From NCBI RefSeq assembly GCF_014201585.1, contig NZ_JACHES010000011.1, positions 21,876 to 85,875 of the forward strand: a stretch of DNA of 64,000 nucleotides, given 5' to 3'. The first letter of the stretch is position 1. Each line of letters opens with the position of its first letter. The translations under genes and the position numbers were made by a program. A model generated the notes under the pieces. It had not been told where the DNA came from. It was given only the letters and a program-made list of their open reading frames with translations, and searched no databases. Shown piece after piece: positions 54,470-63,931 of the stretch. This stretch comes from Anoxybacillus tengchongensis. GTDB lineage: Bacteria > Bacillota > Bacilli > Bacillales > Anoxybacillaceae.

Positions 54470-55635
54470 TGCAAAAGACGAAGACGTACGTATCTGATAC
54501 CGTGTCGCGTTTACAACCATCCGGTATTCGTCGTTTTTTTGATTTAGCAGCAAGCATGGAAGGAGTCATTTCACTAGGGGTTGGTGAGCCAGATTTTATT
54601 ACCCCTTGGAGTGTACGAGAAGCTTGTATTTTATCATTAGAACAAGGATATACATCATACACAGCAAACGCAGGTTTATGGGAATTACGAAAAGAAATTA
54701 GCGATTATTTAGCGCGTCGTTTTGAAGTATTATACGATCCAGCGAATGAAATTATTGTGACGGTCGGAGCAAGTCAGGCGCTTGATGTTTCTCTTCGAGC
54801 GATTTTGAATCCGGGGGATGAAGTCATTGTTGTTGAGCCGAGTTTCGTTTCGTACGCACCGCTTGTTGCGTTAGCAGGAGGTGTGCCAATTTCAATTCAA
54901 ACGAGTGGAAAACATCAGTTTAAGCTTCAGCCTGAACAAATTGAACAAGTCGTGACACCGAAAACAAAAGCATTAATTATTTGTTCTCCAAACAACCCGA
55001 CAGGAACGGTACTGAATAGGGAAGAGCTGGCACAAATCGCACGCATCGTAGCAAAACATGATTTGCTTGTCATTTCAGATGAAATTTATGCGGAGTTATG
55101 TTACGACGAACAATACACAAGCTTTCCTGCCATTGCACATATGCGAGAACGGACGATTTTAATTAATGGATTTTCAAAAGGATTTGCGATGACGGGATGG
55201 CGACTAGGTTTTATCGCGGCACCGAAAGATTTAGCGACAGCCATGTTAAAAATTCATCAATATACAATGATGTGCGCCCCAACGATGGCTCAATATGCAG
55301 CTATTGAAGCGTTGCAAAACGGAGCAGGAGATGTCGAAGAAATGAAAAAAAGTTACCGACAACGACGCAACTTTTTTGTTCAATCATTAAATGAAATTGG
55401 CCTTTCCTGTCATATGCCAGGTGGAGCATTTTATGCATTTCCGTCCATTCAGTCAACAGGCATGACATCAGAAAAGTTTGCTGAGCGTTTATTGTTAGAG
55501 GAAAAAGTTGCTGTTGTTCCTGGCCATGTGTTTGGAGCAAGTGGAGAAGGATATATTCGTTGTTCATATGCATCATCGCTCGAACAGCTGCAGGAGGCCA
55601 TTCGGCGCATGAAGCGATTTCTTGAGCGACTATAA
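54469..55635 (+). CDS. yugH: PLP-dependent class I/II aminotransferase YugH
   Basis: A 388-aa aminotransferase of fold type I. The N-terminal RFFDLAASMEGVISLGVGEPDF, PNNPTG, ISDEIYAEL and GFSKGFAMTGWRLG (PLP-binding Lys in SKGF) are typical of aspartate-aminotransferase family class Ib, PatA-like. Substrate uncertain. ATG 54469 overlaps the yugG stop; GTG 54466 is also in frame. Terminated by a hairpin at 55637. Confidence 0.88.
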   Translation: MQKTKTYVSDTVSRLQPSGIRRFFDLAASMEGVISLGVGEPDFITPWSVREACILSLEQGYTSYTANAGLWELRKEISDYLARRFEVLYDPANEIIVTVGASQALDVSLRAILNPGDEVIVVEPSFVSYAPLVALAGGVPISIQTSGKHQFKLQPEQIEQVVTPKTKALIICSPNNPTGTVLNREELAQIARIVAKHDLLVISDEIYAELCYDEQYTSFPAIAHMRERTILINGFSKGFAMTGWRLGFIAAPKDLATAMLKIHQYTMMCAPTMAQYAAIEALQNGAGDVEEMKKSYRQRRNFFVQSLNEIGLSCHMPGGAFYAFPSIQSTGMTSEKFAERLLLEEKVAVVPGHVFGASGEGYIRCSYASSLEQLQEAIRRMKRFLERL

Positions 55636-55636
55636 A

Positions 55637-55664
55637 AAAGCTGACACGATCGTCAGCTTTCTTT
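55637..55664. terminator. Terminator between yugH and the XRE gene
   Basis: AAAGCTGAC / GTCAGCTTT, 9-bp stem, then CTTTATT. Confidence 0.75.
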
Positions 55665-56018
55665 ATTGTATTTGAGTTCATATAACATTTGCATGACGCG
55701 CAAAAAATCTTCCTCGCTAAATTCTTTTGCTTTTCGTAAAATGAGTTTTGCGCGCTTAATGCCAATTTCTTTAATTAAGTATTCAATTTCTGGGTCAAGA
55801 CTAGATGAGTTGGATAAATCTGCCCGTTCTAACAGTTCTGATGCAGGAACATCAAGAGCAGTACAAAGTTTTAAAATCGTTGGCGTGTCAGGAACTTGCT
55901 CACCTGACTCATATTTTTGAATCGTCGCTACCCCTACACGAACTTTCATCGCCAATTCTTGTTGTGACATATTTCGCTGTTCACGGTACATGCGAATATT
56001 TTCACCAATTGTGCTCAT
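55653..56018 (-). CDS. XRE-family helix-turn-helix regulator
   Basis: A 121-aa regulator. N-terminal XRE/Cro HTH (residues about 5-60, IRMYREQRNMSQQELAMKVRVGVATIQKYESG) and a helical C-terminal part (ILRKAKEFSEEDFLRVMQMLYEL) probably for oligomerisation. GGTGGGAGAATAA precedes the ATG. Divergent from yugI. Targets unknown. Confidence 0.85.
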   Translation of the reverse strand: MSTIGENIRMYREQRNMSQQELAMKVRVGVATIQKYESGEQVPDTPTILKLCTALDVPASELLERADLSNSSSLDPEIEYLIKEIGIKRAKLILRKAKEFSEEDFLRVMQMLYELKYNKES

Positions 56019-56148
56019 TTATTCTCCCACCTCTCCGAAATTCGTTTACATGTTTATCATACCATGTTCTGATTTATACTCACCTACAAAATTAACACTT
56101 TTTAAGCGAATTATGTTACAATTTTTCAAAAAACGAGGAGTGTTTCAT

Positions 56149-56493
56149 TTGAATTGGAAAGAGGGTGCGATCGTTACTGGCATTGTCACAGGAATACAGC
56201 CATACGGTATATTTGTATCGCTTGATGAACGAACACAAGGGCTTATTCATATTTCGGAAATTACCGATGGGTATGTAAAAAATATTTATGACTATGTAAA
56301 TGTAGGGGAGTCTGTTCGGGTAAAAATTATCGCTATTGATGAAAAAACAAAGCGAATTAGCTTATCGTTACGGGACGTCGATCATGACACAACACATATC
56401 GAGACCCCTTTAGGATTTCAACCGTTAAAAATCCAACTTGAAAAATGGATTGCGGAAGCTAAGAAAAAATACAACTCACCGAGCGATCGGTGA
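56149..56493 (+). CDS. yugI: S1 RNA-binding general stress protein YugI (GSP13 type)
   Basis: A 114-aa protein with a single S1 domain (about 5-75): GAIVTGIVTGIQPYGIFVSL, GLIHISEITDGYVKN, VRVKIIAIDEKTKRISLSLRD. This fits the ribosome-associated GSP13 (YugI/YdaG-like) group. Start TTG 56149 after CGAGGAGTGTTTCAT; the longer frame upstream is not coding. Its end lies in the hairpin at 56471. Confidence 0.9.
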   Translation: MNWKEGAIVTGIVTGIQPYGIFVSLDERTQGLIHISEITDGYVKNIYDYVNVGESVRVKIIAIDEKTKRISLSLRDVDHDTTHIETPLGFQPLKIQLEKWIAEAKKKYNSPSDR

Positions 56494-56498
56494 GTTGT
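56471..56498. terminator. Bidirectional terminator between yugI and yuzA
   Basis: A perfect 12-bp stem ACAACTCACCGA / TCGGTGAGTTGT with a GCGA loop; the yugI stop is inside the right arm. Confidence 0.8.
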
Positions 56499-56508
56499 TC
56501 GTTTATGT

Positions 56509-56742
56509 TTATGTTCTTGACATTTTTGGCTCTGTACGTCCGAGCTCTTCCGTCGGTTTAAACAGAAGTACGAGATTAATGAGCCCTGCAATGCCGACGA
56601 GAGCATAAACAATGCGAGCAAATGCTGATGCTTGCCCACCAAAAATGGCTGCAACAAGATCAAAGCGGAAAAAGCCAATGAGCCCCCAGTTAAGTGCTCC
56701 AATAACAGTAAGCAATAGTGCGATTCGTTGTAACGTACTCAT
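56509..56742 (-). CDS. yuzA: DUF378-family membrane protein YuzA
   Basis: A 77-aa protein with two transmembrane segments (RIALLLTVIGALNWGLIGFF and IVYALVGIAGLINLVLLF). The GALNWGLIGFF motif is the DUF378 signature. Start ATG 56742 has AAAGGAGGATGAAC upstream; ATG 56748 is too near the ribosome site. Function unknown. Confidence 0.87.
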   Translation of the reverse strand: MSTLQRIALLLTVIGALNWGLIGFFRFDLVAAIFGGQASAFARIVYALVGIAGLINLVLLFKPTEELGRTEPKMSRT

Positions 56743-56871
56743 GTTCATCCTCCTTTAAAACATCGTATTCATTTATAGAATGAATCATTGTTAGAGAAGT
56801 ATACATAAAAAATACAATTTTCTTTACTTATTTGTTTCTTTTGGAAATAATGAAAGGAAGGAGGGATCAAC

Positions 56872-58032
56872 ATGGAAAATTTCGTTTTTCATAATCCAAC
56901 GAAATTAATTTTCGGTAAGGGACAAATTGAGCAATTGAAGAAAGAACTCACTGCGTATGAACACATTTTAATTGTATACGGTGGGGGAAGTATTAAGAAA
57001 AACGGAGTATATGATGATGTCGTATCTATTTTGCGTTCATTGAACAAGTCTTGGTCGGAGTTAGGAGGAGTTGAGCCAAACCCACGTTTATCTACGGTGC
57101 AAAAAGGTATTGACATATGTCGCAAAGAAAACGTTGATTTCATTTTAGCGGTTGGTGGCGGAAGTGTCATCGATTGTGCTAAAGCGATCGCAGCTGGTTC
57201 CTTATACGATGGAGACGCCTGGGATTTTATTTCGCGAAAGACAACGGTCCAGCAGGCTCTCCCGCTCGGGACGGTATTAACGTTAGCTGCGACAGGGTCA
57301 GAAATGAATGCAAATTCTGTCATTACTAATTGGGACACGAAAGAAAAATACGGTTGGAGTAGCCCAGCTGTTTTTCCAAAGTTTTCGATTTTAGATCCTA
57401 TGTATACAACAACTGTTCCGAAAGATCATACAGTATACGGCGTCGTTGATATCATGTCACACGTATTAGAACAATATTTCCATCATGCCCCAAATACACC
57501 ACTACAAGATCGAATGTGTGAAGCGATTTTACGAACGGTTATTGAAACAGCACCAAAACTTATCGAAGACTTAAAAAATGTAGATCATCGTGAAACGATT
57601 TTATACTGTGGAACGATGGCTTTAAATGGGATTTTACGCATGGGGCTACGTGGCGATTGGGCAACGCACAATATTGAGCATGCTGTATCAGCGGTGCACG
57701 ATATTCCACATGCAGGTGGACTATCTATTTTATTCCCGAACTGGATGAAACATGTGCTTGATGAACATGTCGAGCGGTTTAAGCAACTAGCTGTTCGCGT
57801 GTTTAACGTGTATCCAGAAGGGAAAGGAGACCGTGAAATCGCGTTAGAAGGAATTGAAAAGCTTCGTGCATTTTGGAATAGCTTAGGCGCTCCGAGCCGA
57901 TTAGCCGATTATGACATTGGTGAAGACTCATTGCCACTTATCGCTGAAAAAGCAATGGCATTCGGGCCGTTTGGCAATTTTAAAAAGTTGCATCATCACG
58001 ATGTCATGACGATTTTACAAGCCTCGTTGTAA
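56872..58032 (+). CDS. yugJ: Iron-containing alcohol dehydrogenase (butanol dehydrogenase-like) YugJ
   Basis: A 386-aa group III alcohol dehydrogenase. NAD(P) motif [28 protein letters not shown] and the metal ligand region with Asp190-like [30 protein letters not shown] are all present. It resembles NADH-dependent butanol dehydrogenases and YugJ. GAAAGGAAGGAGGGATCAAC precedes the ATG. Stand-alone, ahead of pgi. No Rex-type box was found upstream. Confidence 0.9.
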   Translation: MENFVFHNPTKLIFGKGQIEQLKKELTAYEHILIVYGGGSIKKNGVYDDVVSILRSLNKSWSELGGVEPNPRLSTVQKGIDICRKENVDFILAVGGGSVIDCAKAIAAGSLYDGDAWDFISRKTTVQQALPLGTVLTLAATGSEMNANSVITNWDTKEKYGWSSPAVFPKFSILDPMYTTTVPKDHTVYGVVDIMSHVLEQYFHHAPNTPLQDRMCEAILRTVIETAPKLIEDLKNVDHRETILYCGTMALNGILRMGLRGDWATHNIEHAVSAVHDIPHAGGLSILFPNWMKHVLDEHVERFKQLAVRVFNVYPEGKGDREIALEGIEKLRAFWNSLGAPSRLADYDIGEDSLPLIAEKAMAFGPFGNFKKLHHHDVMTILQASL

Positions 58033-58079
58033 AGTGCGAAAAATGTCATAATGAATCCGTTTACATCATTTCTGTCAAC

Positions 58080-58108
58080 TTGATTCTCGCTAATTGTTTC
58101 GCTAAAGT
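58080..58108 (+). promoter_or_regulatory. Probable promoter of pgi
   Basis: TTGATT at 58080-58085, 17-bp spacer and TAAAGT at 58103-58108; leader of about 30 nt. Confidence 0.55.
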
Positions 58109-58142
58109 GAAAGAGGATACTATCATTGAGGAGGAAACGTAC

Positions 58143-59492
58143 ATGACGCATATTCAGTTTGACTATTCAAAAGCGTTGTCTTTTTTCGGTGAACATGAGC
58201 TAACGTATTTGCGTGACGCAGTAAAAGTAGCACATCATGCGCTTCATGAAAAAACAGGACAAGGGAACGACTTTTTAGGATGGATTGATCTTCCTATCGC
58301 ATATGACCGAGAAGAATTTGCTCGCATTCAACAAGCAGCGAAAAAAATTCAAGAAGACTCTGATGTCCTGTTAGTTGTCGGCATTGGTGGCTCTTATTTA
58401 GGCGCTCGTGCAGCAATTGAAATGTTGCAACATTCATTTTACAATGCGCTTCCAACAGAAAAACGGAAAACGCCACAAATTATTTTCGTTGGTAACAATA
58501 TTAGTTCTACATATATGCGCGATGTCATGGATTTACTTGAAGGGAAAGATTTTTCGATCAATGTCATTTCGAAATCAGGAACGACGACAGAACCTGCGAT
58601 TGCCTTTCGTATTTTCCGTAAGCTTCTTGAAGAAAAATACGGAAAAGAAGAAGCGCGTAAACGCATTTACGCAACAACAGACCGTGCGCGCGGAGCGTTA
58701 AAAACGTTAGCGACAGAAGAAGGATACGAAACATTTGTCATTCCAGATGATGTCGGTGGACGCTACTCCGTTTTAACAGCGGTTGGATTATTGCCGATTG
58801 CTGTAAGTGGGGCGGACATTGAAGCGATGATGAAAGGTGCGGCACAAGCGCGCGAAGATTTCAGTAAATCGGAGTTAGAGGAAAACATCGCTTATCAATA
58901 TGCTGCGGTGCGTAACGTGCTATACAACAAAGGAAAAACAATTGAAATGCTCATTAACTACGAGCCAGCATTACAATATTTTGCGGAATGGTGGAAGCAA
59001 TTGTTTGGTGAGAGCGAAGGAAAAGATCAAAAAGGTATTTTCCCAGCTTCAGCAAACTTTTCAACAGATCTCCATTCATTAGGTCAATACGTGCAAGAAG
59101 GACGTCGCGACTTGTTTGAAACGGTGCTAAAAGTAGAAACACCGCGTCATGAGTTGACGATTGATGCAGAAGATAACGATTTAGACGGTTTAAATTATTT
59201 AGCAGGAAAAACAGTCGACTTTGTCAACACAAAAGCGTTTGAAGGTACATTGTTGGCGCATACAGATGGAGGTGTACCGAATTTAGTCGTTACACTACCG
59301 CGCTTAGATGAATATACGTTTGGTTATCTCGTTTACTTCTTTGAAAAAGCGTGCGCCATGAGCGGATATTTACTTGGAGTCAATCCGTTTGACCAACCGG
59401 GTGTTGAAGCGTACAAAGTGAATATGTTTGCCCTTCTTGGCAAGCCTGGATACGAAGAGAAAAAAGCAGAACTTGAAAAACGATTGAAGTAA
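58143..59492 (+). CDS. pgi: Glucose-6-phosphate isomerase
   Basis: Interconverts glucose-6-phosphate and fructose-6-phosphate in glycolysis, 449 aa, the short bacillar form. Signatures [51 protein letters not shown] and the C-terminal [17 protein letters not shown] with the catalytic Lys. ATG 58143 has GAGGAGGAAACGTAC upstream; the frame is open to 58080 without a start signal. Monocistronic. Confidence 0.97.
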   Translation: MTHIQFDYSKALSFFGEHELTYLRDAVKVAHHALHEKTGQGNDFLGWIDLPIAYDREEFARIQQAAKKIQEDSDVLLVVGIGGSYLGARAAIEMLQHSFYNALPTEKRKTPQIIFVGNNISSTYMRDVMDLLEGKDFSINVISKSGTTTEPAIAFRIFRKLLEEKYGKEEARKRIYATTDRARGALKTLATEEGYETFVIPDDVGGRYSVLTAVGLLPIAVSGADIEAMMKGAAQAREDFSKSELEENIAYQYAAVRNVLYNKGKTIEMLINYEPALQYFAEWWKQLFGESEGKDQKGIFPASANFSTDLHSLGQYVQEGRRDLFETVLKVETPRHELTIDAEDNDLDGLNYLAGKTVDFVNTKAFEGTLLAHTDGGVPNLVVTLPRLDEYTFGYLVYFFEKACAMSGYLLGVNPFDQPGVEAYKVNMFALLGKPGYEEKKAELEKRLK

Positions 59493-59575
59493 AGAGAAGT
59501 CATACAGAAAATGTAATCGAGGTATTGTCTTTGAAGTGAGACATTTTCAATAGTTTACAGTCGTTTCGCAACGAG

Positions 59576-59614
59576 AAAGAGCTTTCCTTGAATGCAGGGA
59601 AAGCTCTTTTTTGG
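59576..59614 (+). terminator. Terminator after pgi
   Basis: AAAGAGCTTTCC / GGAAAGCTCTTT, 12 bp, loop of about 10 nt, then T. Nothing else is seen in 59493-59645. Confidence 0.85.
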
Positions 59615-59645
59615 ACATAATACAAGCAGAGGAGGAGTGATAAAC

Positions 59646-60050
59646 ATGATTGAAATTCCGTCTAGATTAGAAGGAAAAGCATTTTTGTTAAACGTGTTAG
59701 AACAACAATTAAAACCGCTCGGTTACGTAATCGGTGGAAATTGGGATTATGATCACGGTTCGTTTGATTATAAAATGGCAGATGATGTCGGCTATCAATT
59801 TTTGCGTCTTCCATTTGTTGCTGTAGATGGGCAGCTTGATTCGTATGGAACAACAGTTGAATTGAAACGCCCATACGTCTTATGTCATAAATATCAGCGC
59901 GGATTAGACGACAACGTGCATATTGGAAATGTGACTGCGTCGTTTAATCAGTTTTCTGAACCAGAAGACCCGGATGCAACGGTGCCTAATCAATATGTAG
60001 CAATGGCAAAAACACTAATCAAAGATTTAGAAGAACGGCTATTGCACTAA
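59646..60050 (+). CDS. yugN: YugN-like family protein
   Basis: A 134-aa protein of the YugN-like family with conserved WDYDHGSFDYKMADDVGYQFLRLPFVAVDG and a helical C-terminus. The ATG at 59646 has GAGGAGGAGTGATAAAC upstream. It lies after pgi and converges on yugO, whose 3' end it overlaps by 12 bp. Function unknown. Confidence 0.83.
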   Translation: MIEIPSRLEGKAFLLNVLEQQLKPLGYVIGGNWDYDHGSFDYKMADDVGYQFLRLPFVAVDGQLDSYGTTVELKRPYVLCHKYQRGLDDNVHIGNVTASFNQFSEPEDPDATVPNQYVAMAKTLIKDLEERLLH

Positions 60051-61010
60051 TACGATAAGCTCATCTTTCGACTGAATGATTGTATGCGATGGCGGGTTAA
60101 TTGCGATGTGTTGATCGTTTGCAATACCAATTAGTAATACATCTTCTTTTTTTAATTCAGTCAGCATGGAGGCGAAAGACATACCGATCCATTCTTCGCG
60201 CACAGTTAAACGTTTTAACGGATGTTTTTTGAATTCCTCAATATCGTTTAACACACTTGGAGATGAAAGGCAATTTGCCATTAAAAAGCTTGTCCATTTA
60301 TTTGTCTCAATAATTTTATCTGCTCCAGCACGTTTCGCATTATCGACTTGTGGTGTGGTCAATATTTCTACAATGGTATATACGGATGGATGAAGCGATT
60401 TTACTGTCAAAAGAGTGACGATGGACGCTAAATCTGCTTCTGTTTCATTTTTATGTTGATTGGCGGTAATGATGACGGTGTGAGCTTCAAACACGTTCGC
60501 TTTTTCCCATATATCGTCATGAGTCGGATTTCCTTTAATGAAATGAATATGTTTTGGCACATCCCAACGTTTTAGTGTCTCGTCGATGACGAGACATGGC
60601 ATGTTAGAAGGTATGAAAGCAAGCAGCTGGCGAATGCGTTCGTTCCAACCGACTAAAATGACATGATTGCCTTTTGTGTAAGGAAGTTCGCCAGCAGATA
60701 AAGCGTTTTCTCTCGAAATGGCTTTGGCAGATAGTGCGACAAAATAAGCAGAGACGAATGCAGTACCGATTAAAATGAGAGCGATGGCGACAAGTTTCCC
60801 TACCGTTGTTTGCGGTACGAAATCACCATAACCAATCGTTGTCGTTGTCACTAATGCCCACCATACGCCGTCAAATGCGGTTGAAAATGTTTTTGGTTCA
60901 ACGATATGAATAGTGATCCCGAATAAAAAAATAATGGTTGTAATTGTTAAAATGATGCGTACGAGCGGGGAAAGCCGCCAATATGAAGCGAGAAATTCAT
61001 ACCATCTCAT
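60039..61010 (-). CDS. yugO: Potassium channel with RCK domain YugO
   Basis: A 323-aa two-helix K+ channel. TM1 (VRIILTITTIIFLFGITIHIV), the selectivity filter TTTTIGYGDF and TM2 (LVAIALILIGTAFVSAYFVALS), then an RCK/TrkA-N domain from about residue 115 (HVILVGWNERIRQLL) and a TrkA-C-like end. In B. subtilis YugO mediates K+ release linked to biofilm electrical signalling. Here the Rossmann Gly motif is GWNERI rather than GxGxxG, so nucleotide binding is uncertain. Start ATG 61010 has AGGAGGGAAAATAA upstream. Confidence 0.9.
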   Translation of the reverse strand: MRWYEFLASYWRLSPLVRIILTITTIIFLFGITIHIVEPKTFSTAFDGVWWALVTTTTIGYGDFVPQTTVGKLVAIALILIGTAFVSAYFVALSAKAISRENALSAGELPYTKGNHVILVGWNERIRQLLAFIPSNMPCLVIDETLKRWDVPKHIHFIKGNPTHDDIWEKANVFEAHTVIITANQHKNETEADLASIVTLLTVKSLHPSVYTIVEILTTPQVDNAKRAGADKIIETNKWTSFLMANCLSSPSVLNDIEEFKKHPLKRLTVREEWIGMSFASMLTELKKEDVLLIGIANDQHIAINPPSHTIIQSKDELIVLVQ

Positions 61011-61113
61011 TTATTTTCCCTCCTGTTTTTATTCATTGTAGACGAGATGGTGCAATTTCTTACATATTTTTCTTTATAAAAACAAACGATATAAATGAAA
61101 GGAGGGAGTCATA

Positions 61114-61293
61114 TTGGATATGAATCGCGTGAAACAAATCATTTCTTCGCCGGACGATATTCGTGTATCTTATCATGGTCAATCTGTTTGGATTGATGGG
61201 TACGATGAATCAAGGCGCACAGCTACCGTACATATGCGTGGGCGGGAACATGAACGCCACATCGTTCCAGTGGAAGAATTAACGGAGGAGTAA
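61114..61293 (+). CDS. sspH: H-type small acid-soluble spore protein
   Basis: A 59-aa SspH-family protein, MDMNRVKQIISSPDDIRVSY start with VWIDGYDESRRTATVHMR and RHIVPVEELTEE end. It is made in the forespore and binds or fills the spore core in related species. Start TTG 61114 has GAAAGGAGGGAGTCATA upstream at good spacing; ATG 61120 would be too far. A bidirectional terminator follows. Confidence 0.87.
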   Translation: MDMNRVKQIISSPDDIRVSYHGQSVWIDGYDESRRTATVHMRGREHERHIVPVEELTEE

Positions 61294-61298
61294 AACGA

Positions 61299-61325
61299 AA
61301 AAACCCTTGCAACGCAAGGGTTTTT
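61299..61325. terminator. Bidirectional terminator between sspH and tRNA-Ala
   Basis: A perfect 12-bp stem AAAAACCCTTGC / GCAAGGGTTTTT with an AAC loop. Confidence 0.9.
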
Positions 61326-61329
61326 CTTA

Positions 61330-61402
61330 TGGAGCATACCGGGCTCGAACCGGTGACCTTCGCGCTGCCAGCACGACGCTCTCCCAACTGAGCTAATGCC
61401 CC
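61330..61402 (-). tRNA. tRNA-Ala (GGC)
   Basis: A 73-nt cloverleaf on the minus strand: acceptor GGGGCAT/ATGCTCC (one G-T), D-arm GCTC-AGTTGGGA-GAGC, anticodon loop CTGGCAG with anticodon GGC, T-arm ACCGG-TTCGAAC-CCGGT. The 3' CCA is not encoded. It decodes GCC and GCU. Confidence 0.95.
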
Positions 61403-61448
61403 TTTTCTCTCTTATTGTAAAAACATTTTGTTTTTTCGTCAATGGATG

Positions 61449-62072
61449 TTATGAGATGATCGGGATTGTTTGTATGATTGTTTCTGTGTTTTGTTCAATT
61501 GGAATCACATGATTTTCCATCCATAACAAAAAGGAAGTTGTCAATCGTGGATCAAATTGTGTACCTGCTCCTTTTCCTATTTCCTTATAAGCGTCCTCCC
61601 ATGTAAGAGGTGCACGATATGGTCGAATACCAGTCATTGCTTCGAGTGAATCGGCTAAAGCGACGAGACGAGCAAGAAACGGAATATTCTCTCCTCTCTT
61701 TTTGTGTGGGTATCCTTTTCCGTCCCATCGTTCATGATGATATAAAACGATATGGGAAATTTCAGGTGAAACATGATAATTTTGTAATATATGTATGCCA
61801 AATAGCGGATGTTTTTTTATTTCAGCAAATTCTTCTTCTGATAAATTCCCTTTTTTTATTAAAATATGAGCAGGAACGTGCAATTTGCCGATATCGTGAA
61901 TAAGTGCTCCAAATTGAAGCTCACGTTTTTTTTCATCGGCTAATTTTAAAAACGAAGCAAAAGACAGAGCAATTTTTGTCACGCGATATGAATGAAGAAA
62001 AGTGAGCTCGTCCTTTGCTGAGAGTTGGCGCATGAGAAAGCAAAGCTCCATATTTTTTATAATAGAGGACAT
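61449..62072 (-). CDS. HD-GYP domain protein (putative c-di-GMP phosphodiesterase)
   Basis: A 207-aa protein that is essentially one HD-GYP domain without a sensor. The motifs are HSYRVTKIAL, the HD of GALIHDIGKLHVP, HHERWDGKGYP (the GYP motif) and LVALADSLEAMT. Cyclic-di-GMP hydrolysis is the expected activity. The start at 62072 follows AGGTGGCGAACTAC; the frame is open to GTG 62084. Downstream of mgtC on the same strand. Confidence 0.87.
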   Translation of the reverse strand: MSSIIKNMELCFLMRQLSAKDELTFLHSYRVTKIALSFASFLKLADEKKRELQFGALIHDIGKLHVPAHILIKKGNLSEEEFAEIKKHPLFGIHILQNYHVSPEISHIVLYHHERWDGKGYPHKKRGENIPFLARLVALADSLEAMTGIRPYRAPLTWEDAYKEIGKGAGTQFDPRLTTSFLLWMENHVIPIEQNTETIIQTIPIIS

Positions 62073-62145
62073 GTAGTTCGCCACCTATTTGATTTGATTG
62101 TAAGTTTCACCATATATGCTAGCTTAAATGATAATGATTTTCAAG

Positions 62146-62823
62146 TTAAAAGTTCTCGATATCCACCCCACGAATAGCAGGAATTTGATGAATAAACTCG
62201 TATACATCTGTTGTTGCTCGTTTTTGATCGACAGATACTTTCAATTCAACGAAGTGGTTCCCGTTATCTAAATCTTTAATGCGCACGGTTTTAATGCGAA
62301 TATTTTGGTGTTTAATAACTTGTATTACGTCTGAAATTTTTGTTGCGTCTAATACGATCAGTTTGACAAGGAGTTCTTTTTCCCTCAGTTGTTTTGGACC
62401 AAAAACGGCTGTTACGAGCGGGATAAGCTCGACGCTAGCGATAAGAAAGACAACACCGAGAATGGCTTCAATATAAAAATTTGCTCCGACAGCAACGCCG
62501 ACACCCGCCGCTCCCCAGATGAGCGCAGCGGTTGTCAAACCAGAAATGCTGTCGTTTCCACGACGAAGAATAACACCTGCTCCGAGAAAACCGATACCTG
62601 ATACAATTTGGGCTGCGAGGCGAAGCGGGTCCATGTTAATATGTTCGGCTTTTGGAAATGTATATGCTGATTCGATTGATACGATTGTTAGTAAGCAGCT
62701 CACAATCGAAATGACAAGACATGTTTTAAGACCGACTGGCTTTCTTTTTAGTTCCCGTTCTAAACCGATAATAAGTCCAAGGATGGCAGAGATTCCAAGT
62801 TTCATAAACACATGAGCATCCAC
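62146..62823 (-). CDS. MgtC/SapB-family membrane protein
   Basis: A 225-aa protein with about four to five helices, the family's GLIIGLERELKRK and IGFLGAGVI motifs, and a C-terminal ACT-like cytoplasmic domain (IRIKTVRIKDLDNG). The MgtC family is linked to Mg2+ stress and ATP-synthase regulation in other bacteria; the role here is unknown. Start ATG 62823 after GGGGGAGTGTCTCGTGG, divergent from the EamA exporter gene. Confidence 0.88.
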   Translation of the reverse strand: MDAHVFMKLGISAILGLIIGLERELKRKPVGLKTCLVISIVSCLLTIVSIESAYTFPKAEHINMDPLRLAAQIVSGIGFLGAGVILRRGNDSISGLTTAALIWGAAGVGVAVGANFYIEAILGVVFLIASVELIPLVTAVFGPKQLREKELLVKLIVLDATKISDVIQVIKHQNIRIKTVRIKDLDNGNHFVELKVSVDQKRATTDVYEFIHQIPAIRGVDIENF

Positions 62824-62871
62824 GAGACACTCCCCCTTTTTTCAATAAGTATATTCGAAAGGATGATGGGC

Positions 62872-63738
62872 ATGAAAGCATATATTGCATTAATTATTGG
62901 GGCATTTTCAATTTCTACATCAGCTATTTTTGTAAAATTTACAGATGCCCCATCAGCCGTTACAGCTTTTTATCGTCTTTTTTTTGCAGTTGTTTTGATG
63001 ACACCGCTGTTTGTTGTAAGGCACAGAAAAGAAACAAAAGGGATGAATCGAAAAGATTGGGCTTTCGCTACCCTATCTGGAACGTTGCTTGCGTTTCATT
63101 TTATTCTTTGGTTTGAATCACTTCGTTACACATCAGTCGCAAGTTCAGTTGTTTTAGTGACGTTGCAACCATTATTCGCTTTTGTTGGTGGGTTTCTCTT
63201 TTTTAAAGAAAAAATGACAATAAGTGAATGGGTAAGTGCGCTACTTGCAATTGTAGGTAGTGTCATTATTAGTTGGGGAGATTTTCAAATAAGTGGCAAA
63301 GCGCTTTATGGGGATATGCTTGCATTAATAGCATGTGCTATGGTAACAGGTTATTGGCTAGTTGGTCAACATTTACGAAAGCAACTTTCCTTAATTACAT
63401 ATACGTATATCGTCTATGGTATTGCTTCCATTGTATTAAGTGGATATGTAGTATTATTTCGATATTCATTTTTTTCATATGATGTGGATGACTGGAGTTA
63501 TTTTATTTTGTTAGCTGTAATCCCAACATTGTTTGGCCATTCTCTTTTTAATTGGGCGATGAAATGGGTAAATGCTGCAATGGTGTCGATGGCTATTTTA
63601 TTTGAACCGATTGGAGCAATTGTATTAGCTTATATATGGTTAGGTGAAAAAATTTATTTATCGCAAGCAATCGGCTCTTTTTTTATCATTGTGGGAATAG
63701 GAGTGTATATGTTCGGAAAACATGTAAAAAGAATTTAA
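62872..63738 (+). CDS. EamA-family (DMT) exporter
   Basis: A 288-aa protein with ten helices in two EamA repeats (about 1-140 and 150-285). Typical motifs: AFYRLFFAVVLM, TSVASSVVLVTLQPLFAFVGGFLFFKE and, in the second repeat, AMVSMAILFEPIGAIVLAYIWLGE. The exported substrate is unknown. ATG 62872 follows GAAAGGATGATGGGC. Confidence 0.87.
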   Translation: MKAYIALIIGAFSISTSAIFVKFTDAPSAVTAFYRLFFAVVLMTPLFVVRHRKETKGMNRKDWAFATLSGTLLAFHFILWFESLRYTSVASSVVLVTLQPLFAFVGGFLFFKEKMTISEWVSALLAIVGSVIISWGDFQISGKALYGDMLALIACAMVTGYWLVGQHLRKQLSLITYTYIVYGIASIVLSGYVVLFRYSFFSYDVDDWSYFILLAVIPTLFGHSLFNWAMKWVNAAMVSMAILFEPIGAIVLAYIWLGEKIYLSQAIGSFFIIVGIGVYMFGKHVKRI

Positions 63739-63747
63739 AAAAAGTGG

Positions 63748-63776
63748 TTGCATTTTAAAAAAGAACGTGTTATATT
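63748..63776 (+). promoter_or_regulatory. rRNA operon promoter P1
   Basis: TTGCAT (63748-63753), 17-bp spacer, TATATT (63771-63776). Confidence 0.8.
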
Positions 63777-63827
63777 TTAAAGCGTCGCTGTTATAGTGCG
63801 ACAATAAAAAATATAAGAAAATTGTTC

Positions 63828-63856
63828 TTGACACAAAAAAAGCGATATGTTAAATT
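63828..63856 (+). promoter_or_regulatory. rRNA operon promoter P2
   Basis: TTGACA (63828-63833), 17-bp spacer, TAAATT (63851-63856), 80 bp after P1. The downstream TGTTCCTTGAAAACTGAAC (63882-63900) is typical of Bacillus rRNA leaders. Confidence 0.85.
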
Positions 63857-63931
63857 AAAAAAGTCGCAAAAAAGCAAAGATGTTCCTTGAAAACTGAACG
63901 AAGCGAAAGCGTACAAAAGCTAAGGATAACT